Positions 1 through 8,058 of a DNA stretch of 34,122 nt are shown here, one piece after another. The position numbers and the translations under genes are program-made. Below the pieces are notes generated by a model, which had not been told where the DNA came from, searched no databases, and worked only from the letters and a program-made list of their open reading frames with translations. The stretch comes from Colwellia sp. (lineage in GTDB: Bacteria; Pseudomonadota; Gammaproteobacteria; Enterobacterales; Alteromonadaceae): positions 1-34,122 of the forward strand of contig JALJPA010000022.1 in the NCBI GenBank assembly GCA_022969215.1, in the 5' to 3' direction. How positions within the stretch are numbered: the first letter of the stretch is position 1; the number at the start of each line of letters is the position of its first letter.

Positions 1-104
1 CTGCCTAAATAATTAGCATAAGCATAGTGTACTGGCTCAGCTTCATCAGCCAATGTCGGTAAAGCCGTGAATATGAGTAAAATTCTCAATAAAAAGTATT
101 TCAT
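1..104 (-). CDS. Start of a secreted protein of unknown function (truncated by window edge)
   Basis: Only the first 34 codons are present; the gene runs off the left edge. The start ATG (102-104) follows an AAGG Shine-Dalgarno on the minus strand. The translation opens with a positively charged, strongly hydrophobic stretch ending in PTLA, then DEAEPVHYAYANYLG, which reads as a type I signal peptide cleaved after about residue 19. The product should therefore be periplasmic, outer-membrane or secreted. It lies 44 bases downstream of mltF on the same strand and could be cotranscribed with it. The mature part visible is too short for family assignment. Confidence 0.6.
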   Translation of the reverse strand, partial: MKYFLLRILLIFTALPTLADEAEPVHYAYANYLG

Positions 105-148
105 ATGCCTTAAAAATTAAACAAGGTTATGTTAAACATTTCTAACCA

Positions 149-2308
149 CTAGCCAGAAATACGAATATAGCTTAAATAACGTTGGTGAATATCACGCACG
201 TAATTTACCGGCTCTCTGCCTCTAACGTAGCCATACCGCGCCTTTTGATAATAGTGGCGGCGTTGCAGTAATAACATGGCTTTTTCAACATTGTTAAACC
301 AGCGATCACTTCTTAAACCTAGTTGTCTTGCTAAGCGCTGTGCATCTTTCACATGGCCGTAACCAGCATTATAAGATGCTAAGGAGAAAAATATTTGCTC
401 CTGTACCGGCAAATCCTTAGAGAATCGGTCCCGCGTCCAGTCTAGATACTGCACCCCTGAAGCAATGGCTTGCTCTGGGTCTTTTAAATCTTCCACACCA
501 AGCTCTGCGGCTGTTCGAGGCAACATTTGCATTAAACCAAAAGCACCTGTGGCATTACTGGCTAGTGGGTCAAAGCGACTTTCTTGATACATTTGCGAGA
601 CAATCAGACGCCAATCAAAATTATAGGGTTGTACGTAAGCGCGGACAATATCGTCATAGGGGGACAAAGTTGAACCCGAAACTAAACGGTGCTTTTTATG
701 ACTTACCCGTGATTTCTCATTGTAGAAATATTTATTTTTAACGACATTATAAAAAGTACCGCGGTAGTACTTTCTAATAAACTCATTTAAGTAAGCGAGT
801 AATTGCGGATTACCTTGCCTAACCAAATAAGCATAAGGTACATCTTCTTTAAACGTTAATGGGGTAATAATTTCCGCACGAAAGCTGCTCTCAATAGCTA
901 TTAAATTACTATCGGCAATAGTTAAATCAATTTCTTTATCCGCCACCTGACTAATTAATATCTCGGTGGCAATATCTTCTTTGGCTATGACGATATTAGC
1001 GCCAAAATCCTTCGCTAGCATTTGCGCCGTTGTCCAAAAGCTACTGCTCTGCCTAATGGTAATAGTACGACCTTTAAGGTCGGCTAGTTCGTTGATAGGA
1101 AGACTACCTTGGTGAGCTACTAATTGTTCTTTTACCCGGTTATAACGAAGACTGGTCGATAACTTTGCTTTAGCTATTTGTTTTGCTCGTTCTTTAGTTC
1201 GAGACAGGCCTGCGGCAATTATATCGCCTTTACCCTCGGCTAATAATGTCAGCATTTCTGCGTAGCTATCAGCAACCACAATAACTAACTTCACCTTGTT
1301 GATATCAGCAAACTTGCGTATCAATTCATATTCAAAACCGAGTAACTCGCCCCGCCATAAAAAATAAGTTTCCGGGCTATTTCGCGTGATAACCCGCAGC
1401 GGCAGTTTATCTTTTCTTAACTGTTTAAAGTCAATTTTACGTTCTGGCTCAACCACCTGCATAACATGGTGCACCGAAATAAATTCATTTAGCGCATGGA
1501 GGAAATTATCATTATCTCTATTAACCGCCCAAGCGAGGTTGATTGCTTTAGGTAGGGTAAATACGCTTTGAATATCATCACGATATTGCTTTAAAGTTTC
1601 GAAGGAAAAACCATCTATAATGGTATATTTCGCGGAGCCATCGGCAATGGTGTCAGCCATTTCTTGCGAGCTAACTCGCTCTTTAATGATATTAATCTGC
1701 CAATGGGGAAACTGCCTACTGACACTGTCGATATAGGCTGAGCCGACCGGTAACGAAATAGTGATATCGTCTTGGCTATTAAAAGTATGTTTACCCGCTT
1801 TAGCAATAACGACTTCTCTATCACGCAGCAATGGATAGGAAAAACTCACTTTTTCTAAACGATTAGCGGTTATGGTTAAATGTCTTGGAATAATATCAAC
1901 GTCAAAAGCCAATAGCTTGCTGAACATGTCGGCTAAGTTACTGACTCGCAGCCAGTTAATTTTTAAGCCGCGCTCATCGGCAAAGCTTTGTAATAAGGTA
2001 GAGTGATAAGCACTGGTCGAGCCTGCACGAGGTAATGCTGACTCTAACTGCCAATCAAGTTTTACCGCATTAATGTAGCCTGAGGCTTTTATTTCAGCCC
2101 ATGTTCTAGCAGTCGTTCTTTTTTCAACAACTTTTTTAGCCACCAGCCGCAACTCAGCGTCACTCGCGTTTAGGCTATCGTTCGAGCGATCCTGCTTACT
2201 TAGCGCAGCCTTAGCACTTTCTTCTGCTGAAGGCGGCTCTTGACAGCCGGCTAAGGTAAATAGCAATAAAACACTGGCTATTACTATGGCAACTAACTGT
2301 TTATTCAT
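149..2308 (-). CDS. mltF: Membrane-bound lytic murein transglycosylase F with two SBP_bac_3-like domains
   Basis: The predicted 719-residue lipoprotein cleaves peptidoglycan glycan strands to 1,6-anhydro products at the outer membrane. A lipobox LAGC ends at Cys22. Two periplasmic solute-binding-like modules follow (about residues 75-285 and 302-525; the second has the typical LLGFEYELIRKFAD and LLAEGKGDIIAAGLS). The C-terminal SLT domain (about 545-700) shows YQESRFDP with the catalytic Glu near 576, GLMQMLP and ASYNAGYGHV. E. coli MltF is about 518 residues with one binding domain, so this protein is longer by one domain. The start ATG is supported by the lipoprotein signal. glnS lies upstream on the same strand but is separated by terminators. 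Confidence 0.88.
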   Translation of the reverse strand: MNKQLVAIVIASVLLLFTLAGCQEPPSAEESAKAALSKQDRSNDSLNASDAELRLVAKKVVEKRTTARTWAEIKASGYINAVKLDWQLESALPRAGSTSAYHSTLLQSFADERGLKINWLRVSNLADMFSKLLAFDVDIIPRHLTITANRLEKVSFSYPLLRDREVVIAKAGKHTFNSQDDITISLPVGSAYIDSVSRQFPHWQINIIKERVSSQEMADTIADGSAKYTIIDGFSFETLKQYRDDIQSVFTLPKAINLAWAVNRDNDNFLHALNEFISVHHVMQVVEPERKIDFKQLRKDKLPLRVITRNSPETYFLWRGELLGFEYELIRKFADINKVKLVIVVADSYAEMLTLLAEGKGDIIAAGLSRTKERAKQIAKAKLSTSLRYNRVKEQLVAHQGSLPINELADLKGRTITIRQSSSFWTTAQMLAKDFGANIVIAKEDIATEILISQVADKEIDLTIADSNLIAIESSFRAEIITPLTFKEDVPYAYLVRQGNPQLLAYLNEFIRKYYRGTFYNVVKNKYFYNEKSRVSHKKHRLVSGSTLSPYDDIVRAYVQPYNFDWRLIVSQMYQESRFDPLASNATGAFGLMQMLPRTAAELGVEDLKDPEQAIASGVQYLDWTRDRFSKDLPVQEQIFFSLASYNAGYGHVKDAQRLARQLGLRSDRWFNNVEKAMLLLQRRHYYQKARYGYVRGREPVNYVRDIHQRYLSYIRISG

Positions 2309-2339
2309 TAAATATACCCTAATTAATGGATTACATTTT

Positions 2340-2345
2340 ATTATA
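2340..2345 (-). promoter_or_regulatory. Probable mltF -10 box (TATAAT)
   Basis: On the minus strand a perfect TATAAT lies about 31 bases upstream of the mltF ATG, within an AT-rich stretch just after the glnS terminator. The best -35 match (TTGTTA, 2361-2366) has a short 15-base spacer and overlaps the terminator U-tract, so the -35 assignment is weak. Confidence 0.45.
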
Positions 2346-2364
2346 TAAGGTTAACAGATTTAAC

Positions 2365-2408
2365 AAAAAAAAAGCCAGTAGTAAGTTTATATAACTTACT
2401 ACTGGCTT
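2365..2408 (-). terminator. Strong intrinsic terminator (second) after glnS
   Basis: There is a perfect 16-bp stem (2372-2387 with 2393-2408) around a 5-base loop. On the minus strand it is followed by a run of nine T (2365-2373, partly within the stem base). It lies downstream of glnS and before mltF, so it isolates the two genes. Confidence 0.88.
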
Positions 2409-2430
2409 CATTCAAAAAGGCTCGGTTCAA

Positions 2431-2450
2431 CAAAAAACAGCAAATGCTGT
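2431..2450 (-). terminator. First, smaller intrinsic terminator after glnS
   Basis: On the minus strand ACAGC-ATTT-GCTGT forms a 5-bp stem with a 4-base loop directly followed by six T. It sits 40 bases after the glnS stop and 23 bases before the stronger hairpin, giving a tandem terminator arrangement. Confidence 0.6.
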
Positions 2451-2490
2451 CAGCAAATTCACTGAGCTTTAGGCACTACTTTTCTTTAGG

Positions 2491-4161
2491 CTATTTACTA
2501 ACTTTAGCCCAAGTATCTCGCAGACCAACCGTGCGGTTAAAGATTAACGCTCCTGGCTCTTTAATATCGTTATCAAGACAGAAATACCCTTGTCGTTCAA
2601 ACTGATAAGCACTTTCAGCTTTAGCATCAGCTAATGAAGGCTCAACTTTTACCCCTTTAATCTCAACGAGAGACTCAGGATTAATGACCTTATGGAAGTC
2701 ATCTTCTGCCGCAGGATTAGGCACAGTAAATAATCGGTCATATAAGCGTACTGTTGCGTCCAGTGATTTATCGGCATCAACCCAGTGAATAACACCTTTA
2801 GGTTTAGTACCATCCGTTGGGTTTTTACCTAAAGTATCTTCATTGTAAGTACAGTAAACCGTAGTGACATTACCTTGTTCATCTTTATCACAGCGTGTAG
2901 CAGTAACAACATAGGCGCCACGTAAGCGAACAGCTTTATCAATAACTAAACGTTTGTATTTCTTGTTGGCTTCTTCTCTAAAGTCTTCCGCTTCGATATA
3001 AAGCTCTTTAGAAAATGGCACAATACGTGTGCCGTGCGCTTCATCACTTGGGTGATTCTTAACAACAAGATCTTCATGTTTATCTTCCGGATAGTTCTCA
3101 ATCACTAATTTAATAGGATCTAAAACTGCCATAGCGCGTGGCGCATTATCGTTTAAATCTTCACGGATACATGCTTCTAGCACGCTCATCTCAATGGTGT
3201 TTTCCATTTTAGTAACACCGATGCGCTTAGTGAACTCTCGTATTGATGCAGGGGTATAACCACGGCGACGAAAGCCTGCAATCGTAGGCATACGTGGATC
3301 GTCCCAGCTATCAACTAAATTTTCTTCGACTAAAGTATTCAACTTACGCTTACTCATCAAAGTGTATTCAAGGTTTAAGCGAGAAAACTCATATTGATGT
3401 GGTGTCGATGGTACCGATACGTTTTGAATAACCCAGTCGTATAAACGGCGGTTATCTTGGAACTCTAACGTACAAATAGAATGAGTAATGCCTTCTATCG
3501 CATCAGATAAACAGTGAGTAAAGTCATACATAGGGTAAATGCACCACTTATCTCCCGTTTGATGATGATGAACAAAACGTACGCGATAAATAATAGGATC
3601 GCGCATACACATAAAGCTTGAACTCATGTCTATTTTCGCACGCAAGGCACAAACGCCTTCTTCAAATTCGCCATTTTTCATCTTAGCAAATAAAGCTAAA
3701 TTCTCTTCGATGGACGTATCACGGTAAGGACTATTTTTACCCGGCTTATTTAAAGTGCCACGATATTCACGTGTTTCTTCTGCATTTAACAAACAAACAT
3801 AGGCTAAGCCTTTTTCAATAAGCTCAACAGCAAAGCCATGTAACTGGTCAAAGTAATTCGATGAATAACGAACCTCCCCTGCCCACTCAAAACCTAACCA
3901 CTGCACATCTTTTTGAATAGCATGTACGTAATCAATATCTTCTTTTTCAGGGTTGGTATCATCAAAACGTAAATTACATTTGCCGTTATAATCCTGGGCA
4001 ATACCAAAACTCAAACAAATAGCCTTTGCATGACCAATATGTAGAAAGCCGTTTGGCTCAGGTGGAAAACGTGTTTGCACACTGGTGTGTTTACCACTAT
4101 CCAAATCGGCATCAATGATATTACGAATAAAGTTTGTTGGGCGGTTTTCGGCATCCGACAT
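2491..4161 (-). CDS. glnS: Glutaminyl-tRNA synthetase
   Basis: This 556-residue class I aminoacyl-tRNA synthetase charges tRNA-Gln with glutamine in the cytoplasm. The HIGH signature is at residues 41-44 (within [15 protein letters not shown]) and the KMSKS-type loop appears as LMSKRK at about 268-273. The Rossmann catalytic half is followed by the beta-barrel anticodon-binding half that ends near the C terminus. Length matches E. coli GlnS (about 554). The ATG start is immediately followed by the usual N-terminal region ending in TRFPPEPNG. It is a single-gene unit with its own promoter upstream and tandem terminators downstream. No key residue is missing. Confidence 0.97.
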   Translation of the reverse strand: MSDAENRPTNFIRNIIDADLDSGKHTSVQTRFPPEPNGFLHIGHAKAICLSFGIAQDYNGKCNLRFDDTNPEKEDIDYVHAIQKDVQWLGFEWAGEVRYSSNYFDQLHGFAVELIEKGLAYVCLLNAEETREYRGTLNKPGKNSPYRDTSIEENLALFAKMKNGEFEEGVCALRAKIDMSSSFMCMRDPIIYRVRFVHHHQTGDKWCIYPMYDFTHCLSDAIEGITHSICTLEFQDNRRLYDWVIQNVSVPSTPHQYEFSRLNLEYTLMSKRKLNTLVEENLVDSWDDPRMPTIAGFRRRGYTPASIREFTKRIGVTKMENTIEMSVLEACIREDLNDNAPRAMAVLDPIKLVIENYPEDKHEDLVVKNHPSDEAHGTRIVPFSKELYIEAEDFREEANKKYKRLVIDKAVRLRGAYVVTATRCDKDEQGNVTTVYCTYNEDTLGKNPTDGTKPKGVIHWVDADKSLDATVRLYDRLFTVPNPAAEDDFHKVINPESLVEIKGVKVEPSLADAKAESAYQFERQGYFCLDNDIKEPGALIFNRTVGLRDTWAKVSK

Positions 4162-4460
4162 GAAAATAAACCTCTGAAAATAACCTAAAATAAACGGATT
4201 AGCTTATCAATCCGCTTGTTATAAAGCTTGGTATAAAGTGCGTTTTTAGCACAAAGATAGCCGCATTATAGCAAGTGTTTACGGGGGAGAATAGCGTTAG
4301 ATAAGAGTATATTGCCGATTAAATTACAGCCAATATTTCATATTTTGATATTACTTCGAGAAATCATCAATGTTAGGTGTATAGATAATGTTCAGTATCT
4401 ATTATGAAGGCACTCCATCGCCTTAGCTCACATGTAAGCCTGAGATGTAAAGGTTAAAAA
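4162..4460. other. Intergenic region between glnS and the chemoreceptor gene
   Basis: No gene is seen in these 299 bases. The part nearest glnS holds its promoter and leader, including a small inverted repeat CGGATT/AATCCG near 4195-4214. The part nearest the chemoreceptor stop holds two weak hairpins, ATAGATA/TATCTAT (4381-4402) and AAGGC/GCCTT (4407-4424). Neither has a clear T-run, so neither is a convincing terminator. Confidence 0.5.
4265..4273 (-). promoter_or_regulatory. glnS promoter with extended -10 (TGCTATAAT)
   Basis: On the minus strand TGC-TATAAT gives a perfect extended -10 element. No good -35 hexamer is seen at 16-18 bases, which is usual for extended -10 promoters. Transcription would start near 4258 and leave a leader of roughly 97 bases before the glnS ATG. 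Confidence 0.6.
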
Positions 4461-6092
4461 CTAAACCTTGAAACTAGCAACTAATTCATTTAACTCTGTA
4501 GCAAAGATAGCTAAATTTTCACTCGCCTGTGCAGTATGGGCTGCGCTATCGGTTGTTTGCTCTGTCATATCATTAATTTGATTAATGATTTCTTTAACTT
4601 GCTCCGTTGTTGCATGCTGCTCTTCTGTTGCCGTACTTATAACATTATTTAAGTCAGTAACTTCTAACATTGCTTTTTGCATATTACTAACTAAACCGCC
4701 TGCTTGCTGCGCTAAAGCGACACTAGATTGCGCCTGCTTCTGACACTGAGCCATGTTTTGCACCGCTTCCTCAATACCTTGCTGTAACAACTCAATGACG
4801 GATGTAATATTACCAGTAGAGTCTTGAGTACGGCTTGCTAATGTTCTCACCTCATCTGCAACAACTGCAAAACCTCTACCTTGCTCACCGGCTCTGGCTG
4901 CTTCAATGGCGGCATTTAAAGCTAGCAGGTTGGTTTGTTCGGCGATTGCTTGAATGGTTGATACAATTTCCCCAATATTTTTACTGGCATTTTTAAGTTC
5001 CATTATTTGGCTAGCAGAGTGTTCAACTCTACCACTAAGATCATTAACTGAAGCTATGTTTTCGTTTAAAATACTGACACAATCATTTGTTTCTGCCGTA
5101 GCAGCATGTGTTGCTTCAAGCGTTGTGTGAGTATTTTCTGCGACCTCTTTGATAGCCACAACCATTTCATTAGCAGCAATGTCAGCTACTTTGACATTAT
5201 CACTTTGTATTTTCATTCCTTGATTGATTTGCTCAGTAACTGCAGATAACTCTTCAGCTTGTGCAGCTAAACTACCCGATGAATTTGAGATATTAATTAA
5301 GACATGCCTAAAGTCAGTAATCATTTTATTGAAAGCTCGAGCAATATCACCCAACTCATCACTACCTTGAGCTTTTAACTCTATAGTTAAGTCGTTGTTG
5401 GAATTTACTTTAATCATCAACTCCCTCATTTTATGTAAAGGTTTATAGATATTTGCACTTATTTGATGAGATAACCAAGTAGCCAAGAGTAAAAATAGTC
5501 CTGCGGTTAAAAGCAGTGTTTCGGCATTCTGCCAAAAGATTTCATCAACATCATCTAAATATATCCCCGTCCCTATTACCCAGCCCCATGGCTGAAATAA
5601 CTTCACATATGATGCTTTATCAACAGGCTTTGCAACGCCCTTTTTATACCATTGATAATCTACTCCCCCTTGCCCTTGTGCATTAATTACTCGCATCATT
5701 TCAACAAAGACATACACACCATTAGGATCACTAATATTCTCAATATTTTGCCCTACTAGAGTTTTTTTAGGATGCGATAACATTATGTAATTAATGCTAT
5801 TAACCCAGAAATACTCCTCCTTATTGTAATGCATACTGCTTAGTGCCGATAATGCATGTTGCTTAGCTTCTTTTTCGGTGAAATTACCTTGTTCAAACTG
5901 CGAATAAAAATACCTAACGGTATCCGTTGCAACTTCAGTTAAATGTTGAGTTTGTAAATGCCGGTCCTCTAGCAAATTAAACTTTAATGTTTGTATCGAT
6001 ACAAGAATAACCGCAATTAAACTTATTGACGTTAAAATCGTTAACATTAACAATTTATATTTAACCGTTAGCTTAGCTAAAAGTGACTTCAT
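4461..6092 (-). CDS. Methyl-accepting chemotaxis protein with a single-Cache sensor domain
   Basis: The product is a 543-residue inner-membrane chemoreceptor that would pass ligand signals to CheA/CheW. TM1 is at about 13-35. A periplasmic sCache_2-type domain follows (about 40-185, with [18 protein letters not shown] and [13 protein letters not shown], typical of small-organic-acid sensors). TM2 is at about 187-208, then a HAMP domain and the cytoplasmic coiled coil. The highly conserved hairpin tip ([35 protein letters not shown]) is intact. The C terminus ends ELVASFKV without a CheR-binding pentapeptide. The gene is monocistronic by spacing. Ligand is unknown. It has no obvious link to the polysaccharide locus. 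Confidence 0.93.
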   Translation of the reverse strand: MKSLLAKLTVKYKLLMLTILTSISLIAVILVSIQTLKFNLLEDRHLQTQHLTEVATDTVRYFYSQFEQGNFTEKEAKQHALSALSSMHYNKEEYFWVNSINYIMLSHPKKTLVGQNIENISDPNGVYVFVEMMRVINAQGQGGVDYQWYKKGVAKPVDKASYVKLFQPWGWVIGTGIYLDDVDEIFWQNAETLLLTAGLFLLLATWLSHQISANIYKPLHKMRELMIKVNSNNDLTIELKAQGSDELGDIARAFNKMITDFRHVLINISNSSGSLAAQAEELSAVTEQINQGMKIQSDNVKVADIAANEMVVAIKEVAENTHTTLEATHAATAETNDCVSILNENIASVNDLSGRVEHSASQIMELKNASKNIGEIVSTIQAIAEQTNLLALNAAIEAARAGEQGRGFAVVADEVRTLASRTQDSTGNITSVIELLQQGIEEAVQNMAQCQKQAQSSVALAQQAGGLVSNMQKAMLEVTDLNNVISTATEEQHATTEQVKEIINQINDMTEQTTDSAAHTAQASENLAIFATELNELVASFKV

Positions 6093-6168
6093 TAATTCTC
6101 TCTTGTTCCGCTTATTAATTATTTAGGAATGATTGTTGATACGAAAAGGTTAAATTTACCTTTTTGAA

Positions 6169-6206
6169 TGTGACAACATATGACAGCGCTGTCATATGTT
6201 GTCACA
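6169..6206. repeat. Perfect 38-bp palindrome upstream of the chemoreceptor gene
   Basis: The two 19-base arms match without a mismatch or loop around the centre AGCGCT (6185-6190). Each arm contains two TGACA/TGTCA pentamers, so the site reads as nested TGACA...TGTCA dyads. It starts 77 bases upstream of the chemoreceptor ATG and is not followed by a T-run on either strand. An operator for a dimeric or tetrameric regulator is more likely than a terminator. The regulator is unknown. Confidence 0.75.
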
Positions 6207-6582
6207 AAGTTACCATGCAAAGTCATTACTTGAAAGATTCTCATTTAGATTAAGGGCGCGTAAATTTAATAAAAATATAGGGAAACGTAAACTCAAAGAA
6301 ACACTTAGGGATGGGTAATTATAAAATTGGAACAACCTAGGATATTAAGTAATTGATATACTTACTAAACTATCTAGCAGCTAACTTTACTCTGCTGATG
6401 AAAAAGTCAACGAACTGGCATTCAACTTTTTAATCATTGAAAAAGTGATAGCCATGCCACAGTAAAATGTACTGTTACATTAATATGGTTATTTTTAATA
6501 CAGCGATAAAACGAATTTATAACGCAGAAAAGTTGTCTATATCAATAGAATAATAACGAGCTTTTAAAGCTAATTATAAAAA
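6207..6582. other. Gene-free stretch between chemoreceptor and response regulator genes
   Basis: No credible ORF, RNA or strong terminator was found in these 376 bases. The sequence is AT-rich. A tiny inverted repeat AGCTT/AAGCT (near 6559-6571) lies just after the stop of the response regulator, without a convincing T-run. Confidence 0.5.
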
Positions 6583-7869
6583 TTAACGTGCATAAATAAG
6601 GAAATATTCACCTTGCTCTTTTTCAATTTCAATTAGTTTATCAATATGATGCTGCTCGACCTCAGTGCCTTTAGTTAACATAGGGTTTTTATCGATATTG
6701 ACAATATCTCTGGTTAGCACCATGCCCTCTCGCAAGTCTTCACTATTTAATAAATAATCGACACTGCCTTCGCTCGATCTTGGCCGTTCATCAAGTATGG
6801 TTAAATAGTGATTAACTAAACTCGGGTCAAACATGGTCTTAGCTAATTCTTTAATATGGTGTTTAGCCAGCGCAGTCGACGTTTTAGCCTGCGACTGCCG
6901 ACCATTCACTAAATTATCGTACATTGAAACAATGGCAATAATACGCGAGCCAAGGGGGATCTCTTCTGCGCTTAAATGATCAGGTGCGGTATTACCGTTA
7001 TAGTTTGTCGGGATGTGTTTAATAATCTCGGCGACAAAGGACAATTCATCAACTTTATTAAGTAATTCGAAGCTTTTTTGATAAAAGCCACTGTAAAGAC
7101 TTTTTTCATGTTGCGACATGGTATCAATTGGTTTTGTCAGTAAGTTTTGTTCAAGTGCTAATTTACCCGTTTCATACAACAAGCCGGCAATATATATTTG
7201 AAAGGTGGTGAGTTTATCGCAAGTTTGACGTTCGGCGATTAACCTAGCATGAGCGGCAACACGAAAATTATGACGGGTAACATCCTGATTATGCAAACAA
7301 ATGGTTTCTGCATAAATATCAATAAAAGTAGAAAAAGTCTTTTTAAGCCGAACAAAGCCATTGGCTTCTCGGGCAGAAATAAGCTGTAGTTTTTTTTGGC
7401 TTTTATTGGTTGCTAATTCAAGTGAACTGTTAATAAGAGACAGCTCGGCATTTTTAGCCAAATTAATTTTTAATAACTGCTTAGTTTTTCTTTCATTAAG
7501 GTAGAGTTCATAGGCATTTTTCAACTCGGAAATCAGTTCCTCATTATCCCAGGGCTTCGAAAAATAATGACTTATTTTCCCTTCATTTACCGCGGTCACC
7601 GTTAAATTAATATCGGCATGACCGGTTAACAAGAAACGTTTACAGTGTGGATTAATATCAATTATTTTTCCTAAAAAGGTAGCGCCGTCCATTACCGGCA
7701 TTCTCATATCAGTGAGGATGAGCGGAATATTGGGATTATCTCGGTAAAAGCCAATGGCTTCATTAGCATCTGAAAACAAATACAATTGAAAATGTTTACG
7801 TAACACACGATTTAGTGCGTTAAGTACTTCCTTTTCATCATCAAGTATTAGTAATGAAGGTTTGTCCAT
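6583..7869 (-). CDS. Response regulator with degenerate HD-GYP output domain
   Basis: The 428-residue product starts with a REC domain (about 4-120: acidic DDE at 10-12, phosphoacceptor Asp54 in ILTDMRMPVMDG, Lys105 in SKPW). A coiled-coil linker (about 120-165) leads into an HD-GYP-like domain (about 170-365). The fold is recognisable (HNFRVAAHARLIAER, EIPLGSRIIAIVSMYDNLV) and the usual C-terminal LREGMVLTRDIV segment is present. However, the metal-binding HD is replaced (LLYETGK where LLHDIGK is expected) and the HHE...GYP stretch reads KHIPTNYNGN. It is therefore probably not an active c-di-GMP phosphodiesterase and may be a protein-interaction module. The ATG is preceded by AGGGAAG. It is divergent from the sigma-54 regulator, suggesting a functional pair. 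Confidence 0.82.
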   Translation of the reverse strand: MDKPSLLILDDEKEVLNALNRVLRKHFQLYLFSDANEAIGFYRDNPNIPLILTDMRMPVMDGATFLGKIIDINPHCKRFLLTGHADINLTVTAVNEGKISHYFSKPWDNEELISELKNAYELYLNERKTKQLLKINLAKNAELSLINSSLELATNKSQKKLQLISAREANGFVRLKKTFSTFIDIYAETICLHNQDVTRHNFRVAAHARLIAERQTCDKLTTFQIYIAGLLYETGKLALEQNLLTKPIDTMSQHEKSLYSGFYQKSFELLNKVDELSFVAEIIKHIPTNYNGNTAPDHLSAEEIPLGSRIIAIVSMYDNLVNGRQSQAKTSTALAKHHIKELAKTMFDPSLVNHYLTILDERPRSSEGSVDYLLNSEDLREGMVLTRDIVNIDKNPMLTKGTEVEQHHIDKLIEIEKEQGEYFLIYAR

Positions 7870-7927
7870 TTATTCTTCCCTAGCAAGCGAATACCGTTTT
7901 CAAGTCGGTCACTTCTTTATAACAGCT

Positions 7928-7947
7928 TTAATAAAAAGCTTTATTAA
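7928..7947. repeat. 8-bp inverted repeat in the divergent regulator promoter region
   Basis: TTAATAAA (7928-7935) and TTTATTAA (7940-7947) flank a 4-base AAGC centre between the two divergent regulator genes. It is AT-rich and may simply reflect promoter composition; an operator role is possible. Confidence 0.3.
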
Positions 7948-7978
7948 TTATAACTATAGTTTAACTATGTTAAAAAAA

Positions 7979-8014
7979 GACGCAAATTGCAAATACTGCT
8001 TATGATATTGCAAA
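7979..8014 (+). promoter_or_regulatory. Two TGCAAA boxes 21 bp apart, enhancer-like, upstream of the sigma-54 regulator
   Basis: GACGCA-AAT-TGCAAA (7979-7993) resembles the dyads found before the five sigma-54-type promoters downstream. A second ATTGCAAAT copy (8007-8015) repeats the nine bases of 7986-7994 exactly 21 bases later, two helical turns. They lie 45-80 bases upstream of the regulator start. Autoregulation by the encoded protein, or cross-control of the divergent gene, is inferred. Confidence 0.4.
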
Positions 8015-8058
8015 TTTATCCTATGATTAATAGATACAAACTCTGAAATTGGTATTTG

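Noticed and set aside
6211-6221. TGCAAA upstream of the chemoreceptor as another activator site
   Set aside because: The bases at the other half-site (AAGTTA) do not match TTYGCA, and no sigma-54-type element is present; it shows that TGCAAA alone occurs by chance.
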